From Coriobacteriaceae bacterium AF08-21 (GTDB taxonomy: Bacteria; Actinomycetota; Coriobacteriia; Coriobacteriales; Coriobacteriaceae), in assembly GCA_027687465.1 (NCBI GenBank), contig JAQCQR010000004.1:1-64000 (forward strand): 64,000 nt of DNA, read 5' to 3'. The notes below the pieces were generated by a model. It had not been told where the DNA came from, did no database searches, and saw only the letters and a program-made list of their open reading frames with translations. The position numbers and the translations under genes are program-made. Below are positions 51,301 through 61,029 of the stretch, piece after piece; the first letter of the stretch is position 1, and each line of letters opens with the position of its first letter.

Positions 51301-51960
51301 CTAAGAAAGCTCAAGCAGCTCGGGCAGCTGGTCGATAATCTTGTCCGCGGCGTCCTGGCTAAAGCCGAAGCGCTCCTCGCGCTTGGCAATGACCGTCAGG
51401 CCGGCTCGCTTGCCGGCAGTGATGCCAGGCACCGAATCCTCAACGCAGCAGCAGCGATTCGCGGGCAGCCCCAGCAGGTCCAGCGCATGCAGGTAGATGT
51501 CGGGCTCGGGCTTGCTCTCCTTAAACTGCTCGCCGCTCACCACATACTCAAAGGCATCCGACAGCCCACACGCGTTGAGCACTTCCTCGATGCTATCCAT
51601 GGGAGACGAGCTGGCAAGCGCCACGCGAACGCCACGGCGCGGCAGCTCTCGAATCGTATCCACGGCGCCTGGGTTAATCAAAGCCTGATAGTCGCGCGGA
51701 CGCTTATGCGCCCACTCGTCCCAACGGGCCAACGCTTCCTCGCCAGTGAAATGCCCCTTACCGGCGCGCTCAAACCAATCGACCAGCATATGCAGGAAGA
51801 ACTGATGCGAGGTACCGACTTGCCCATTCAACTCCTCTTGAGTCAGGTTAAGCCCAAGCTCCTTGGCAAACGCGGCAGTCTCGCCCAGGTAGTAATACTC
51901 GGTATCGACAATAACGCCGTCCATGTCAAAGATAACGGCATCGAACGGAAATGCGGACAC
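51301..51960 (-). CDS. HAD superfamily phosphatase/phosphomutase (beta-PGM-like)
   Basis: A 219-residue HAD subfamily IA protein: nucleophile motif FDMDGVIVDTE, ALASSSPMDSIEEVL (motif II), KPEPDIYLHALDLLG (Lys, motif III) and CCCVEDSVPGITAGKRAG (motif IV). The cap resembles beta-phosphoglucomutase and related sugar phosphatases. The GTG at 51960 follows AGGGAGGGTGCC; the ATG at 52008 lies inside the terminator of the upstream gene. Confidence 0.88.
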   Translation of the reverse strand: MSAFPFDAVIFDMDGVIVDTEYYYLGETAAFAKELGLNLTQEELNGQVGTSHQFFLHMLVDWFERAGKGHFTGEEALARWDEWAHKRPRDYQALINPGAVDTIRELPRRGVRVALASSSPMDSIEEVLNACGLSDAFEYVVSGEQFKESKPEPDIYLHALDLLGLPANRCCCVEDSVPGITAGKRAGLTVIAKREERFGFSQDAADKIIDQLPELLELS

Positions 51961-51979
51961 GGCACCCTCCCTAACAAAA

Positions 51980-52001
51980 GGGCGCCTGTAAGCAGGCGCC
52001 C
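51980..52001 (-). terminator. Terminator of the Cof-type gene
   Basis: GGGCGCCTG and CAGGCGCCC make a perfect 9-bp stem with TAAG loop; TTTTG follows on the minus strand. Confidence 0.85.
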
Positions 52002-52023
52002 GAACCATACATTATCGGCGATT

Positions 52024-52866
52024 CTAGCCCAGCAGCTTATCCAGCGCCACTGCAATACCGTCTTCGTTGTTATCGGCGGTTACCATCTGGGCAACTGCCT
52101 TAACCTCATCGACGGCGTTGCCCATGGCAACACCGGTGCCGGCCCACTCAATCATGGACTTGTCGTTCTGGCCGTCGCCAAACGAGACGACCTCGCTGGC
52201 ATCGATACCGAGCTTGGGCAGGGCACCCTCGAGCGCACGGGCTTTGTCGATACCGGGCGCCGTGTACTCAAAGTACCAGTCGGCCGTAAACATGCCCGAA
52301 AGCGTCTGGGTAAAGGGCGCATACATCTCCTCGTAATGCGCCTGCAGGTAGGTCGGATCACCCGCCGTCAGCAGCTTGTCCACGGGATAAGTGTCCACGA
52401 CCTCATGCAAGCTCTCGACCTCGCGAATCTTAAGATCGCACGCATCGCGCTCATACTTGACGATATTCTTCTGCGAACCGTCCGGCAGTGTGATCATGCA
52501 ATGGTACGAGTCCTCGACGTGCAAATCGCGACCGAGCGAAATCATAGGGATCACGTCATAGTTTTGCAGATGATCAATCAGACGGTGCAGTTCGTCAGCC
52601 GGCATGGCCTGGTCAAAAAGGACCTCATCGGTCTGAGCGTCGACCACGTGCGCGCCATTAAAGGCAACTAGCAGACCGTCATGGTTTTGAAGGTCGAGCT
52701 CCTGCGCCAAGGCGTGCAACCCCCATGCGGGACGGCCCGAAGCCAAGATGAGCTTAATGCCCGACTCCTGCGCCGCGAGCAGCTTCTCGCGCGTACGCGG
52801 GCTGATGACCTTTTGGTCGTTGGTGAGCGTACCGTCGATATCCATTGCGATGGCTTTGATTGCCAT
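52024..52866 (-). CDS. Cof-type HAD phosphatase
   Basis: A 280-residue HAD subfamily IIB protein: IAMDIDGTLTNDQKVIS, LILASGRPAWGLHALAQEL and VSFGDGQNDKSMIEWAGTGVAMGNAVDEVKAVA (ends of the Cof signature). Cof proteins dephosphorylate sugar phosphates, FMN or other small phosphates. GGGAGG precedes the ATG at 52866. Confidence 0.92.
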   Translation of the reverse strand: MAIKAIAMDIDGTLTNDQKVISPRTREKLLAAQESGIKLILASGRPAWGLHALAQELDLQNHDGLLVAFNGAHVVDAQTDEVLFDQAMPADELHRLIDHLQNYDVIPMISLGRDLHVEDSYHCMITLPDGSQKNIVKYERDACDLKIREVESLHEVVDTYPVDKLLTAGDPTYLQAHYEEMYAPFTQTLSGMFTADWYFEYTAPGIDKARALEGALPKLGIDASEVVSFGDGQNDKSMIEWAGTGVAMGNAVDEVKAVAQMVTADNNEDGIAVALDKLLG

Positions 52867-53038
52867 ATATGCCTCCCTGTCATTGAACAACCTTGCCTGA
52901 GTCATCATACAGAACACCCACGGCGGCGCTGTTTACAACGGGAAAATGTCATATTGTCCCAAACATGAACGGCGCGCCTTCGACGATTGCGATGCCCGTC
53001 GAGGCGCCTCCCGATACATTCCATCCTATCCAAATAGC

Positions 53039-53073
53039 AAGGGGCCCGTATCCCAACGGATACGGGCCCCTTT
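53039..53073. terminator. Terminator of pgi
   Basis: AAGGGGCCCGTATCC and GGATACGGGCCCCTT are perfect 15-bp arms with a CAAC loop, 28 nt beyond the pgi stop. Confidence 0.88.
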
Positions 53074-53101
53074 CAGCCATAAGCCAACTCGGCCGTAAAA
53101 A

Positions 53102-54796
53102 CTACTTGCGATGAGCGCGATAGAACTCGATGAGCGCCTGGGTCGAAGCGTCCTGCTCGGCCTTGGCGGCGTCGTCGTGGAAGGCCGGGGTGATCTGCTT
53201 GGCAAGCTGCTTGCCCAGCTCGACGCCCCACTGGTCGTAGGAGTCGATGCCCCAGACCGTGCCCTCGACAAACGTGATGTGCTCGTACAGGGCGATGAGC
53301 TCGCCGAGTGCGAACGGGGTCAGCGTGTCGCCGAAGATCGAGGTCGTCGGACGGTTGCCCTCAAAGCAGCGGGCCGGGACGATCTGCTCGGGCGTGCCCT
53401 CGGCACGAACCTCGTCGGCCGTCTTACCAAAGGCGAGCGCCTTGGTCTGGGCCAGGAAGTTGCCCAGGAACAGCTCGTGGACGTCCTGGCCGCTGTCGGT
53501 TGCGGGGTTGGCAGTGTTGGCGAAAGCGATAAAGTCGGCCGGGACCACCACGGTGCCCTGGTGCAGCAGCTGGTAGAAGGCGTGCTGACCGTTGGTACCG
53601 GGCTCGCCCCAGAAGATCTCACCGGTATCGGAGGTCACAGCGCTGCCGTCCCAGCGGACGTGCTTGCCGTTGGACTCCATGGTGAGCTGTTGCAGGTAGG
53701 CCGGGAAGCGGTGCAGATACTGGCAGTACGGCAGCACGGCGTGGCTCTTGGAACCGAAGAAGTTGACGTACCAGACGTTGAGCAGGCCCATCAGCGCGAC
53801 GGCGTTGTTCTCGAGCGGGGTGTTGCAGAAGTACTCGTCGATGGCGTGGAAGCCCTCAAGGAACTGCTGGAAGCGCTCGGGGCCGAGCACGACGATCAGC
53901 GACAGACCCACGGCGGAGTCGACGGAATAGCGGCCGCCGACCCAGTTCCAAAAACCGAAGGCGTTGGCAGGGTCGATACCGAAGGCCTCAACCTTCTCGA
54001 GTGCGGTGGAAACGGCAACGAAGTGCTTGGCCACGGCCTCGGCGTTCTGCTCATCGGAGCCGTCGATGGCACCCTGAGCCTTGAGCTGCTCGAGCATCCA
54101 AGTCTTGACCTCGCGAGCGTTGGTGAGGGTCTCGAGCGTGGTGAAGGTCTTGGAGACGATAATCACGAGCGTGGTCTCGGGATCCAGGCCCTTGAGCTTC
54201 TCGGCCTGGTCGTTGGGGTCGATGTTGGAGATATAGCGGCAGTCGATACCGGCGTCGGCGTAGGGACGCAGGGCCTCGTAGGCCATGACCGGGCCCAGAT
54301 CGGAGCCACCGATGCCGATGGACACCAGATGCTCGATCTTCTTGCCGGTAACGCCCTTCCACTCACCGGAGCGCACGCGCTCGGCAAAGGCGTACATGCG
54401 GTCGAGGACCTCGTGCACGTCGGCGACGACGTCCTGGCCGTCAACGATGAGCTGCCCCTTCTCGCTTGCCGGGCGGCGCAGCGCGGTGTGCAGAACAGCG
54501 CGGTCCTCGGTGGTGTTGATGTGCTCGCCGGAGAACATGGCATCGCGGCGCTCCTCAAGCTTCACCTCGCGGGCAAGATCGCACAGCAGCTTGACGGTCT
54601 CATCGGTCACCAGGTTCTTGGACAGGTCGAAGTGCAGGTCACCGGCGTCAAAGCTCAGCTTGTTCACGCGCTCTGCATCGGCAGCGAACCAGGCCTTGAG
54701 GTCGATACCTTCGGCCTCGAGCTTCTCCTGATGAGCCTCGAGCGCCTTCCAAGCGGCGGTCGACGTAGCGTCGATAGGTGCGGCAACAGTTGCCAT
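53102..54796 (-). CDS. pgi: Glucose-6-phosphate isomerase
   Basis: A 564-residue PGI interconverting glucose-6-P and fructose-6-P. It has the SIS-domain segments [19 protein letters not shown] and [15 protein letters not shown], the signature [20 protein letters not shown], the catalytic [19 protein letters not shown] and the terminal [14 protein letters not shown]. Length fits the large bacterial/eukaryotic class. GAGGAGG precedes the ATG at 54796. Confidence 0.96.
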   Translation of the reverse strand: MATVAAPIDATSTAAWKALEAHQEKLEAEGIDLKAWFAADAERVNKLSFDAGDLHFDLSKNLVTDETVKLLCDLAREVKLEERRDAMFSGEHINTTEDRAVLHTALRRPASEKGQLIVDGQDVVADVHEVLDRMYAFAERVRSGEWKGVTGKKIEHLVSIGIGGSDLGPVMAYEALRPYADAGIDCRYISNIDPNDQAEKLKGLDPETTLVIIVSKTFTTLETLTNAREVKTWMLEQLKAQGAIDGSDEQNAEAVAKHFVAVSTALEKVEAFGIDPANAFGFWNWVGGRYSVDSAVGLSLIVVLGPERFQQFLEGFHAIDEYFCNTPLENNAVALMGLLNVWYVNFFGSKSHAVLPYCQYLHRFPAYLQQLTMESNGKHVRWDGSAVTSDTGEIFWGEPGTNGQHAFYQLLHQGTVVVPADFIAFANTANPATDSGQDVHELFLGNFLAQTKALAFGKTADEVRAEGTPEQIVPARCFEGNRPTTSIFGDTLTPFALGELIALYEHITFVEGTVWGIDSYDQWGVELGKQLAKQITPAFHDDAAKAEQDASTQALIEFYRAHRK

Positions 54797-54923
54797 AAAG
54801 TCCTCCTCAACATACGGGTGCAAACCTCCATGCACCCGGATAATCAGATGCCCCTATTCTAGCGCAGGTCAAGACTATAATCAGCGAGCGTTGCCAATCG
54901 GCCCCCAAACGGCAACCAACCAA

Positions 54924-54985
54924 AAAGGGACAGGTTTAATTTGGCAGGTCAAACGCTTTACCAATCAAAAATAACCTATCCCTTT
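54924..54985. repeat. REP-like GGGACAGGTT inverted pair
   Basis: AAAGGGACAGGTT (54924-54936) and AACCTATCCCTTT (54973-54985) are inverted with one mismatch, flanking a 36-nt centre. Same family as the units near 22757, 36000, 37212 and a lone AGGGACAGGTTTTGACGATG copy at about 55661-55680. Confidence 0.6.
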
Positions 54986-54995
54986 ATGCCAAATA

Positions 54996-55520
54996 TTAGG
55001 CCGCAGCGCAGACGCTACCGAGCAACTCACGCAGAGGAGACCCGATGCCCTCCAGCAGTTCGGGCGCGATGATGGCAAAAACGGGAACCTCGCCGGCCCC
55101 CACGACGGCAGGCACTTTGCCCTCCGAGACGATACATCCATAAGGGACAAAACCGTCTTCGCCGACATCGAGCGCCGCCATGCGACGGGCGAGCTCGCGC
55201 GCAAAGCCGGCAGTATCGGCATCGCCAATCGCCAAGACAAAGTCCACGCCTTCGTCGGTCGCCAGGGCCACGGCTTCGTCGATCAGCTCGTCTCCTCCGT
55301 CGCCTTCAACCGAGCCGCAGCGGAAAAGCACGCGCTCGAGCAGGGCGCGATCGAGCGAGCCCAGCGCCGCCGAAACGAGCTCATCACGCGTGTGCTTGTC
55401 GCCTCCCAGCACGACCAGTGCCTTGGTGCCGCCATAGTGGGCAACCAATCGCCCGCACCAGCGAGCCACATCCCCATCCGCAACCAAGCGCGTCGGCATA
55501 CCAAACCCATAGTTGACCAT
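54996..55520 (-). pseudogene. N-terminal half of an iron-containing alcohol dehydrogenase
   Basis: A 174-residue frame beginning MVNYGFGMPTRLVADGDV, followed by GGTKALVVLGGDKHTRDELV and VDFVLAIGDADTAGFARELA. The order matches the dinucleotide-binding domain of Fe-type ADHs (NYGFGTPT..., then ...DFILAVGGGS...), but the GGGS motif is replaced and the metal-binding C-terminal domain (about 200 residues with conserved His) is absent. Either a decayed remnant or a repurposed single domain; the frame is intact. An ATG at 55571 is an alternative start. Confidence 0.5.
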
Positions 55521-55700
55521 TATCCCCACAACCCTTCCGTGCGTATAGGCGGTATCAATCGTTAGACTCATGCTACGAAGCGAGGTTTTCCGAGCTGTTT
55601 CGCGCTCTTTAGAGCTGCGTTAAAAAACCCGATGCAACCGCACGACCATACCCGCCAAAGAGGGACAGGTTTTGACGATGTCCGCGCAAGCAGGTATTAT

Positions 55701-55731
55701 CGAACATGTATTCGATAAGAACATGTGTTTG
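55701..55731 (+). promoter_or_regulatory. Tandem LexA-like boxes upstream of the Y-family polymerase
   Basis: CGAACATGTATTCG (55701-55714; one mismatch to CGAACNNNNGTTCG, set in the palindrome TCGAACATGTATTCGA) is followed by AGAACATGTGTTTG (55718-55731; two mismatches). They end 13 bp before the GTG start, ideal for LexA repression. Confidence 0.7.
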
Positions 55732-55743
55732 ATGGGAGGACGC

Positions 55744-57249
55744 GTGGGGCACGAGCGTCACACCTATATCTGCATCGACCTTAAGACGTTTTACGCCAGT
55801 GTCGAGTGCGTCGACCGCGGACTCGACCCACTCACTACGTGCCTGGTCGTTGCCGACGAATCGCGCGGGCGCACGACCATCTGCCTCGCCATCACACAGG
55901 CTATGAAGGACCTCGGGATACACAACCGCTGCCGTCTGTTCGAGATTCCCGACGGCATCGACTACATCAAGGCCGTACCGCGCATGCAGCATTACATGGA
56001 GGTGTCGGCGAAAATCTACGGCATCTATCTGGAATACGTGAGCCCGCAAGACATTCACGTCTACTCCATCGACGAATGCTTTATCAACGTGACGCCCTAT
56101 CTGGACCTCTATCACACCGATGCGGAAGGGTTCGCCTGCATGTTACGCGACGAAGTCTTGGCGCGCACCGGCATCACGGCGACGGTCGGCATCGGCCCCA
56201 ACCTATTCCAGGCCAAGGTAGCGCTCGACATTACCGCCAAGCACGTACCCAGCCGCATCGGCATACTCGACGACGGGACCTTTCGCAAGGAGATCTGGCC
56301 CCATCGCCCCATCACCGACATCTGGGGCATCGGCCCCGGCGTGGCGGCCCGTCTCGAGAAATACGGCGTCTACGACCTGATGGGCGTCGCCGCACTCGAC
56401 GAGAACCTGCTCTACGATGAGCTCGGCGTCAATGCCGAATATCTCATCGACCACGCCTTCGGGCGCGAGCCGACAACCATCGCCGATATCCAAGCCTATC
56501 GCCCGCAAGCGACCTCGACCACCACAGGACAGGTGCTCTCGAAGGGCTATGCCTACGAGCAGGCCTACACCGTCTTGCGCGAGATGGTCGACAACGCCGT
56601 GTTGGATCTAGTCGATAAGCACGTGGTCTGCGACAGCATCTCGCTCTTTGTGGGCTACGCGAGCGAGCGCGCCGACATACGCCGGCTCAACGCCAGCGGC
56701 ACGGCGCAGTATATAGACGGCTGCGGACACCTGCGCTCGAGCACCTCGGGCATCGAGCCCGCAGCGACCGATGGCCCCGAGCTCGCGCCCCGTGCTCCCA
56801 AGCCCGTCCAGCGCGATGACGAAAGGCGTCGCCTGGTGCGCGAAGCGCAGGCAATCGATGGCATCTTTGTGGGAGAGCATGGCGGCAAACCGCGTGGTGG
56901 CTATGCCGCACTCTTTGCGCACTCCAACGCCTCGCGCAAGCTGCCCGAGCGCACTAACTCGTTTAAGAAGATCATGGGCTATTTTGATGAGCTCTGGGCG
57001 CAGACTATCGATCCCAAACGACCGGTCAAGCGCATCAACCTTGGATTTGGCAACCTCATGCCCGAGGAATTCGCTACCGTCGATCTGTTCAGCGACGTCG
57101 AGGCCGACGAGCGCGAACGCGATCTGGCGCGCACCGTGTTGGCCGTGAAAGGCAAGTACGGCAAGAACGCCCTGGTCAAAGGATTGAGCTTTACCGCCGG
57201 CGCCACCGCACGCGAACGCAACGATCAGGTAGGAGGACATCGTGCCTAA
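55744..57249 (+). CDS. Y-family DNA polymerase (UvrX/UmuC-like)
   Basis: A 501-residue translesion polymerase. Motif I is YICIDLKTFYASVECVDRG near the N-terminus and the catalytic acidic pair is in VYSIDECFINVTPYLDLY. Helix-hairpin-helix region WGIGPGVAARLEKYGVYDLMG follows. The little-finger domain is extended by a linker rich in Arg/Pro. The GTG at 55744 follows GGGAGGA; upstream ATGs in frame would run through the LexA boxes. Overlap with the YolD-like gene by 8 bp matches the UvrX-YolD pairing of Firmicutes. It copies damaged DNA with low fidelity. Confidence 0.9.
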   Translation: MGHERHTYICIDLKTFYASVECVDRGLDPLTTCLVVADESRGRTTICLAITQAMKDLGIHNRCRLFEIPDGIDYIKAVPRMQHYMEVSAKIYGIYLEYVSPQDIHVYSIDECFINVTPYLDLYHTDAEGFACMLRDEVLARTGITATVGIGPNLFQAKVALDITAKHVPSRIGILDDGTFRKEIWPHRPITDIWGIGPGVAARLEKYGVYDLMGVAALDENLLYDELGVNAEYLIDHAFGREPTTIADIQAYRPQATSTTTGQVLSKGYAYEQAYTVLREMVDNAVLDLVDKHVVCDSISLFVGYASERADIRRLNASGTAQYIDGCGHLRSSTSGIEPAATDGPELAPRAPKPVQRDDERRRLVREAQAIDGIFVGEHGGKPRGGYAALFAHSNASRKLPERTNSFKKIMGYFDELWAQTIDPKRPVKRINLGFGNLMPEEFATVDLFSDVEADERERDLARTVLAVKGKYGKNALVKGLSFTAGATARERNDQVGGHRA

Positions 57250-57667
57250 ACCCCAACAACAACCGATGCGACCGCCGACACCATTTGAGCGCCTGGCGGA
57301 CCCCGAGGGAAGACGCCGTTCCGCCGACCCCAAACTCACCGCCAACGGCGCCGTTCGCGCCGGCCGTGCCGCACAGTTTATGCCCTTCGCCGCCCTCACG
57401 GGATACTACGAGCTCGTACGTAAGCAGGAAATCACGGTCGAGCCCAAATGCGAACTCACAGAAGAAAAAGCCCTCGAGCTTTCGAAAAAGCTCGAGGGTC
57501 TCAAACGCGGAGACCTGCTCCGCGTGACCTATTACGATACGTACGGTTATCGTAGCCGCACCGGCATCCTGGTCGAGGTACTGCCGGCATACAAGCTGCT
57601 CAAACTCAGGGATATCGCCATTAACTTCGACGACATTCAAGACATCGAGCTACGCGGCCGAGCCTAG
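57242..57667 (+). CDS. YolD-like protein
   Basis: A 141-residue protein with the YolD pattern: GRAAQFMPFAALTGYYELV in the middle, then a Glu/Lys helix and a C-terminal beta domain (GDLLRVTYYDTYGYRSRTG, INFDDIQDIEL). It starts at GTG 57242, overlapping the polymerase gene, with AGGAGGACATC upstream. YolD proteins accompany Y-family polymerases and probably modulate them. Its stop overlaps the stop of the convergent surface-protein gene by 4 bp. Confidence 0.85.
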   Translation: MPKPQQQPMRPPTPFERLADPEGRRRSADPKLTANGAVRAGRAAQFMPFAALTGYYELVRKQEITVEPKCELTEEKALELSKKLEGLKRGDLLRVTYYDTYGYRSRTGILVEVLPAYKLLKLRDIAINFDDIQDIELRGRA

Positions 57668-60191
57668 CGGCCAGAGCGCTTGCGCAGGCCAAACGCAACG
57701 GCGAGCACGGCGACAGCGGCAATCAAAAGACCTGCGACCAGCGTTGCGGTCGAGTCACCTGTGCCAGGCAGGGACGACTTCTCGGCCTTCTTCGTGGTCT
57801 TCGAAACCGTGGTCGTGCTGCTGGTAGACCCGTTGGGCTTATCCGTGGAACCCGGATTCGACGGGTTGCTCGGGTTGGGTTTGCTCGGCTCGGTCGGATC
57901 CGGATCGGGATTGCCGGGATCCGGCGTATCGGGATCGACCGGGTTTTCGGAGTTCTCCTTGCGCTGAATCCAAACCTGGCAACCATTGAATGGGTTGGCC
58001 GTGCCAAGGCACAGGCCCTGATTGGTCACGGCAAAGGTGCGCAGACCATGGTTGTACGGATCGTTAAAACCGTTGGTCGTCAACGTCGTGAAGTTCACGC
58101 CATCGGCCGTAACATACATATCAAAGCCGCGCTCGGCGTCGCGCAAGTAATACATGCACTTGATCACGCTTTGCAGCTTCTTAAGATTCTCTTGACTCAG
58201 CAGCTTATCGAACGCATCCTGAATATCTCCGGGAAGCTCATCGCCGTAGGCGTCCTTATACTGCTGCTTAAGCTCGTCATACGCATTCAGCATGTCCTGA
58301 TACTGATCCGCGAACGACTCAAAGTAGGCGATCTCGCCATCGATCTTTTGAGCATAGGCGTCGTCGCTCTCGACGTCCACGGACATCGTTGCCGCTTGAT
58401 CGGCAAGGCCATCCGTGGCATCGTCCAACGCGTCACCCAGATTCTCCAGACCCTCGGCAGCCGCAGCCTTGTCGGCGTCAACGTCATCGGCATCATCGAT
58501 GCCAGCGGCGTCCCCGTCCTCTTCATCCGCCAGAGTGCTCGCGCCCTCGATCGGATTATTGGGTAGGTTTTTCTCGAGCAAGATCTTAAGCAGGTTCTTG
58601 ATGTACTTAACCTGAGAGTCCCACTCCTCCGGCGTCATATCGATAATGTCGCCGTTGGAGAACTGGCCGATCGGCTCCAGCAGGCTCGCCGTGTCGAACG
58701 TGCCGACATACAGCTTGCCGTCAAACTTTTGCATACGCCAGATGTACTGGTTCTCGTTACGCCCAAAGCCTGAGGTCAGGCCAGAGATGCCGCCCTCGGG
58801 GAACATCTCGGTGCGGTCGCCGACGACAAGCTCCATATTCTCGTCTTTGTCCATGCGGTACAGATTGACCGACTGCTCAAGGTTGGCATTCACAAACGAG
58901 CAGTCGACGCCGCCCATACCGCTCTTGCCATCCTCTCCACTCTTGGATTTGTTAAATAGGATACGCTCCAGAGCGATTTCCTCATCGTTATACTCGCCGA
59001 TGTAGAGATAATCGTTATAGACGATCAGATTCGCCGCGCCCGAACGAGTGCGGGCAGGATCGATACCAAAGCAATACTTCGCCTTGTCATTGGCCTGATC
59101 GCCGACGATCGGCACCCAGGTATACGTTCCATCGGCATTCTTATCGCCTCGAACCATCGCAAACGACTGCATGGAGTTGTCATCCGGAGCGTTATCGGGC
59201 GTACCGGTGCAGATCGTGGCATACAGATGTCCGTTAAACGAGACCATATCCCAAATGCTGCCGCCGTAGATGCTGTCCTTATAGCTAATGGCGGGATAGC
59301 CAAACAGCGTATCGGAGTTTGCGATCTCGGTGAAACTCTCTTGGCCCTTCGAGGGGTCGGAAGAGGTCAGGATCGTCGCAACAAACTTACCGCTCGCGTC
59401 CTTGCCCACGTTGCTGATAACCAGCTGCCCATCGTGCACGCACATGCCGCGGATGCCGGTGGAAATACCCTGCTTGTACGCCGCGCCATAATCCTGCAAG
59501 CTCGAAAGACCCTGGTACACAACCTTGTACTCATCGGTCTTGGGGTCGATCTCGTAAACGGAGGGCAGGCCCGAGGCGCTATTGGCCTTCCTCACGCTGC
59601 CGCAAAAATACAGTTTGCCCTTGTAACGCACAGCGTTGCGGAAAAGCGGCTCGATATTATTCGACGACTTGGAGAGGATGAGCTTAGTCTCACCGGTCTT
59701 GGTGTTGACCTTGAGCAAGATGCCGCCGCTGTCCTTATCGGGCGTGCCGTCCTCTTTTTGCTGGCCATAAAAGAAGGTTCCGTTGAACATGGCTTCCAGC
59801 GTTGCACGCATGGTGTCGGCATCAAACGAGTCGCCCAGCGTACCCTGCATCAGCGTAAGCGTATTGCCCATCGCCGCATAGCAGGTTCCCACATAGAGCC
59901 AATCGCCATAACTGACCGCTGACCATGTGTAGCTCTGTCCGCGGTCGCCCTCATTATTGGCAGTGTTCCCCTCGGCGCCGGGAACGGCAACCTTACCGTC
60001 GCCCTGGTAGTCCACAATGCCGTCCGGCAAAGAGGTATCTACCGTGGGGTGTGAGAGCTTCTCAAAAGTGTAACCGTTTCCCGCATCATAGGAGACCGAC
60101 CCCCCCCTGCTTCTTCAGCACACGCTGGAATCGGCGATGCCAACGTAGCGGCAAGCGCAAAAACCAGACCAAGTGTTTCCACTCGTCTCAT
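57664..60191 (-). CDS. LPXTG surface protein, reading frame broken at a G8 tract (phase-variable candidate)
   Basis: The ATG at 60191 (AGGGGAG upstream) opens a signal peptide (MRRVETLGLVFALAATLASP, cut near ACA-EE). Translation reaches a run of eight G (60100-60107) and then leaves frame, stopping at a TAG about 50 codons in. Nine or six G would join it to the 788-codon frame below, which starts with SVSYDAGNGYTFEKL. That part has repeated beta-propeller-like segments (KLYFCGSV, LYATICTG, KLYVGTFD), an acidic helical insert, a Pro-rich linker, LPGTG, a membrane span and RKRSGR. A sortase-anchored protein switched by slippage, or a sequencing error. Confidence 0.78.
60100..60107 (-). repeat. 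Poly-G tract (G8 on the coding strand)
   Basis: Eight consecutive C on the plus strand, directly after the signal-peptide codons of the LPXTG gene. It is the longest single-base C/G run I noticed in the window. Confidence 0.9.
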
Positions 60192-60467
60192 AACGCAAAT
60201 GCTCCCCTCGCCTCATTGCCCAGCTATACGCACGCCAAAAAACTCTGTCCACCTCGAGCAACAATACTGGGCACAGTATTAACAAACATCGTTAAGTATA
60301 CAAAAAGCACATTGTATGAATGCGTAATGATCGCCAATTGGTTGCATTCGGGCTTGAAAGGCACCGAGTTTCCATTTACTACACAACTGAGGAACTATAT
60401 TTAAGCAATTTATGGGGAACGCTTTCAGCCCGAACGCCAGCGAAGGGCGCCGCCGAGGCACGAGCCC
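60192..60467. other. AT-rich upstream region of the LPXTG gene
   Basis: No gene seen. AATACTG-GGCA-CAGTATT (60263-60280) is a perfect 7-bp dyad about 75 bp before the LPXTG start and could be an operator. Confidence 0.4.
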
Positions 60468-60851
60468 CTACAGCTTTATGATGTAATAGCCCGCGTCCTT
60501 CACGGCACCCTCGAGTGCCTCGCGATCGACCGGATGCTTTGAGCGCACGCGCGCCGTGTGGTCCGCAAACGTCACCGTTGCCCACACGTCATTCAGCGCA
60601 TTGAGGGCATTCTCGACGTTGTGCGCGCAGCCATCGCAACTCATACCGCCAATGAGCAGCTCATCGCAGTAGGGGTAGTGAGATTTGTCGGTATCGGCCA
60701 CCGCGACCTTTTTAACCTTTTTGCCACTCGCGCCATCACTGCAGCAGCTTTTGCCGCGCGTCGATGCGGCAATGCGGCGCAGTCCAAAGAACATACCAAC
60801 GGCAATTACGGCCAGCACGATGATATTCGCAGGGTTAAGCAGATCTTCCAT
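60468..60851 (-). CDS. Membrane-anchored heavy-metal-associated (HMA) protein
   Basis: A 127-residue protein. One N-terminal membrane helix (NIIVLAVIAVGMFFGLRRIA) is followed by a Cys-pair, Lys-rich spacer (GKSCCSDGASGKKVKKV) and an HMA domain with the metal-binding loop GGMSCDGCAHNVENAL and ATVTFADHTARV. It is CopZ-like but tethered to the membrane; copper is the likeliest ligand. GGAAAGGGG precedes the ATG. A CsoR-type palindrome lies upstream. Confidence 0.85.
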   Translation of the reverse strand: MEDLLNPANIIVLAVIAVGMFFGLRRIAASTRGKSCCSDGASGKKVKKVAVADTDKSHYPYCDELLIGGMSCDGCAHNVENALNALNDVWATVTFADHTARVRSKHPVDREALEGAVKDAGYYIIKL

Positions 60852-60883
60852 ACGCTCCCCTTTCCTTGTAGTCCACATTAGAG

Positions 60884-60900
60884 ATACCCCCATGGGGTGG
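60884..60900 (-). promoter_or_regulatory. CsoR-like operator
   Basis: ATACCCCCATGGGGTGG is a near-palindrome of the ACCCC...GGGGT type bound by copper-sensing CsoR repressors. It is 33 bp before the HMA gene, consistent with copper induction. Confidence 0.55.
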
Positions 60901-60962
60901 TCCCATCTTACCCCAAGCTCATGTCAGTTCAGTCAAATAGTTTCCTGTTTCTTACTTTTTTG

Positions 60963-61005
60963 TTGACCTAGGCTTACTTTCGTGTATAAGTTTTCCTAGG
61001 CTAAC
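60963..61005 (+). promoter_or_regulatory. Promoter with two CCTAGGCTWAC boxes (DtxR/IdeR-like)
   Basis: TTGACC (60963-60968), 16 bp, TATAAG (60985-60990) form a promoter. CCTAGGCTTAC (60967-60977) overlaps the -35 and CCTAGGCTAAC (60995-61005) lies just after the -10. The boxes resemble half or whole sites of the iron-responsive TTAGGTTAGSCTAACCTAA family. Confidence 0.55.
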
Positions 61006-61029
61006 AAGTGAGGACTCGAAAGGGGCGAC

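Noticed and set aside
53111..54862. A 583-codon open frame on the plus strand
   Set aside because: Antisense shadow of pgi; rich in Val/Leu/Gly from reversed GC-rich codons, no recognisable domain.
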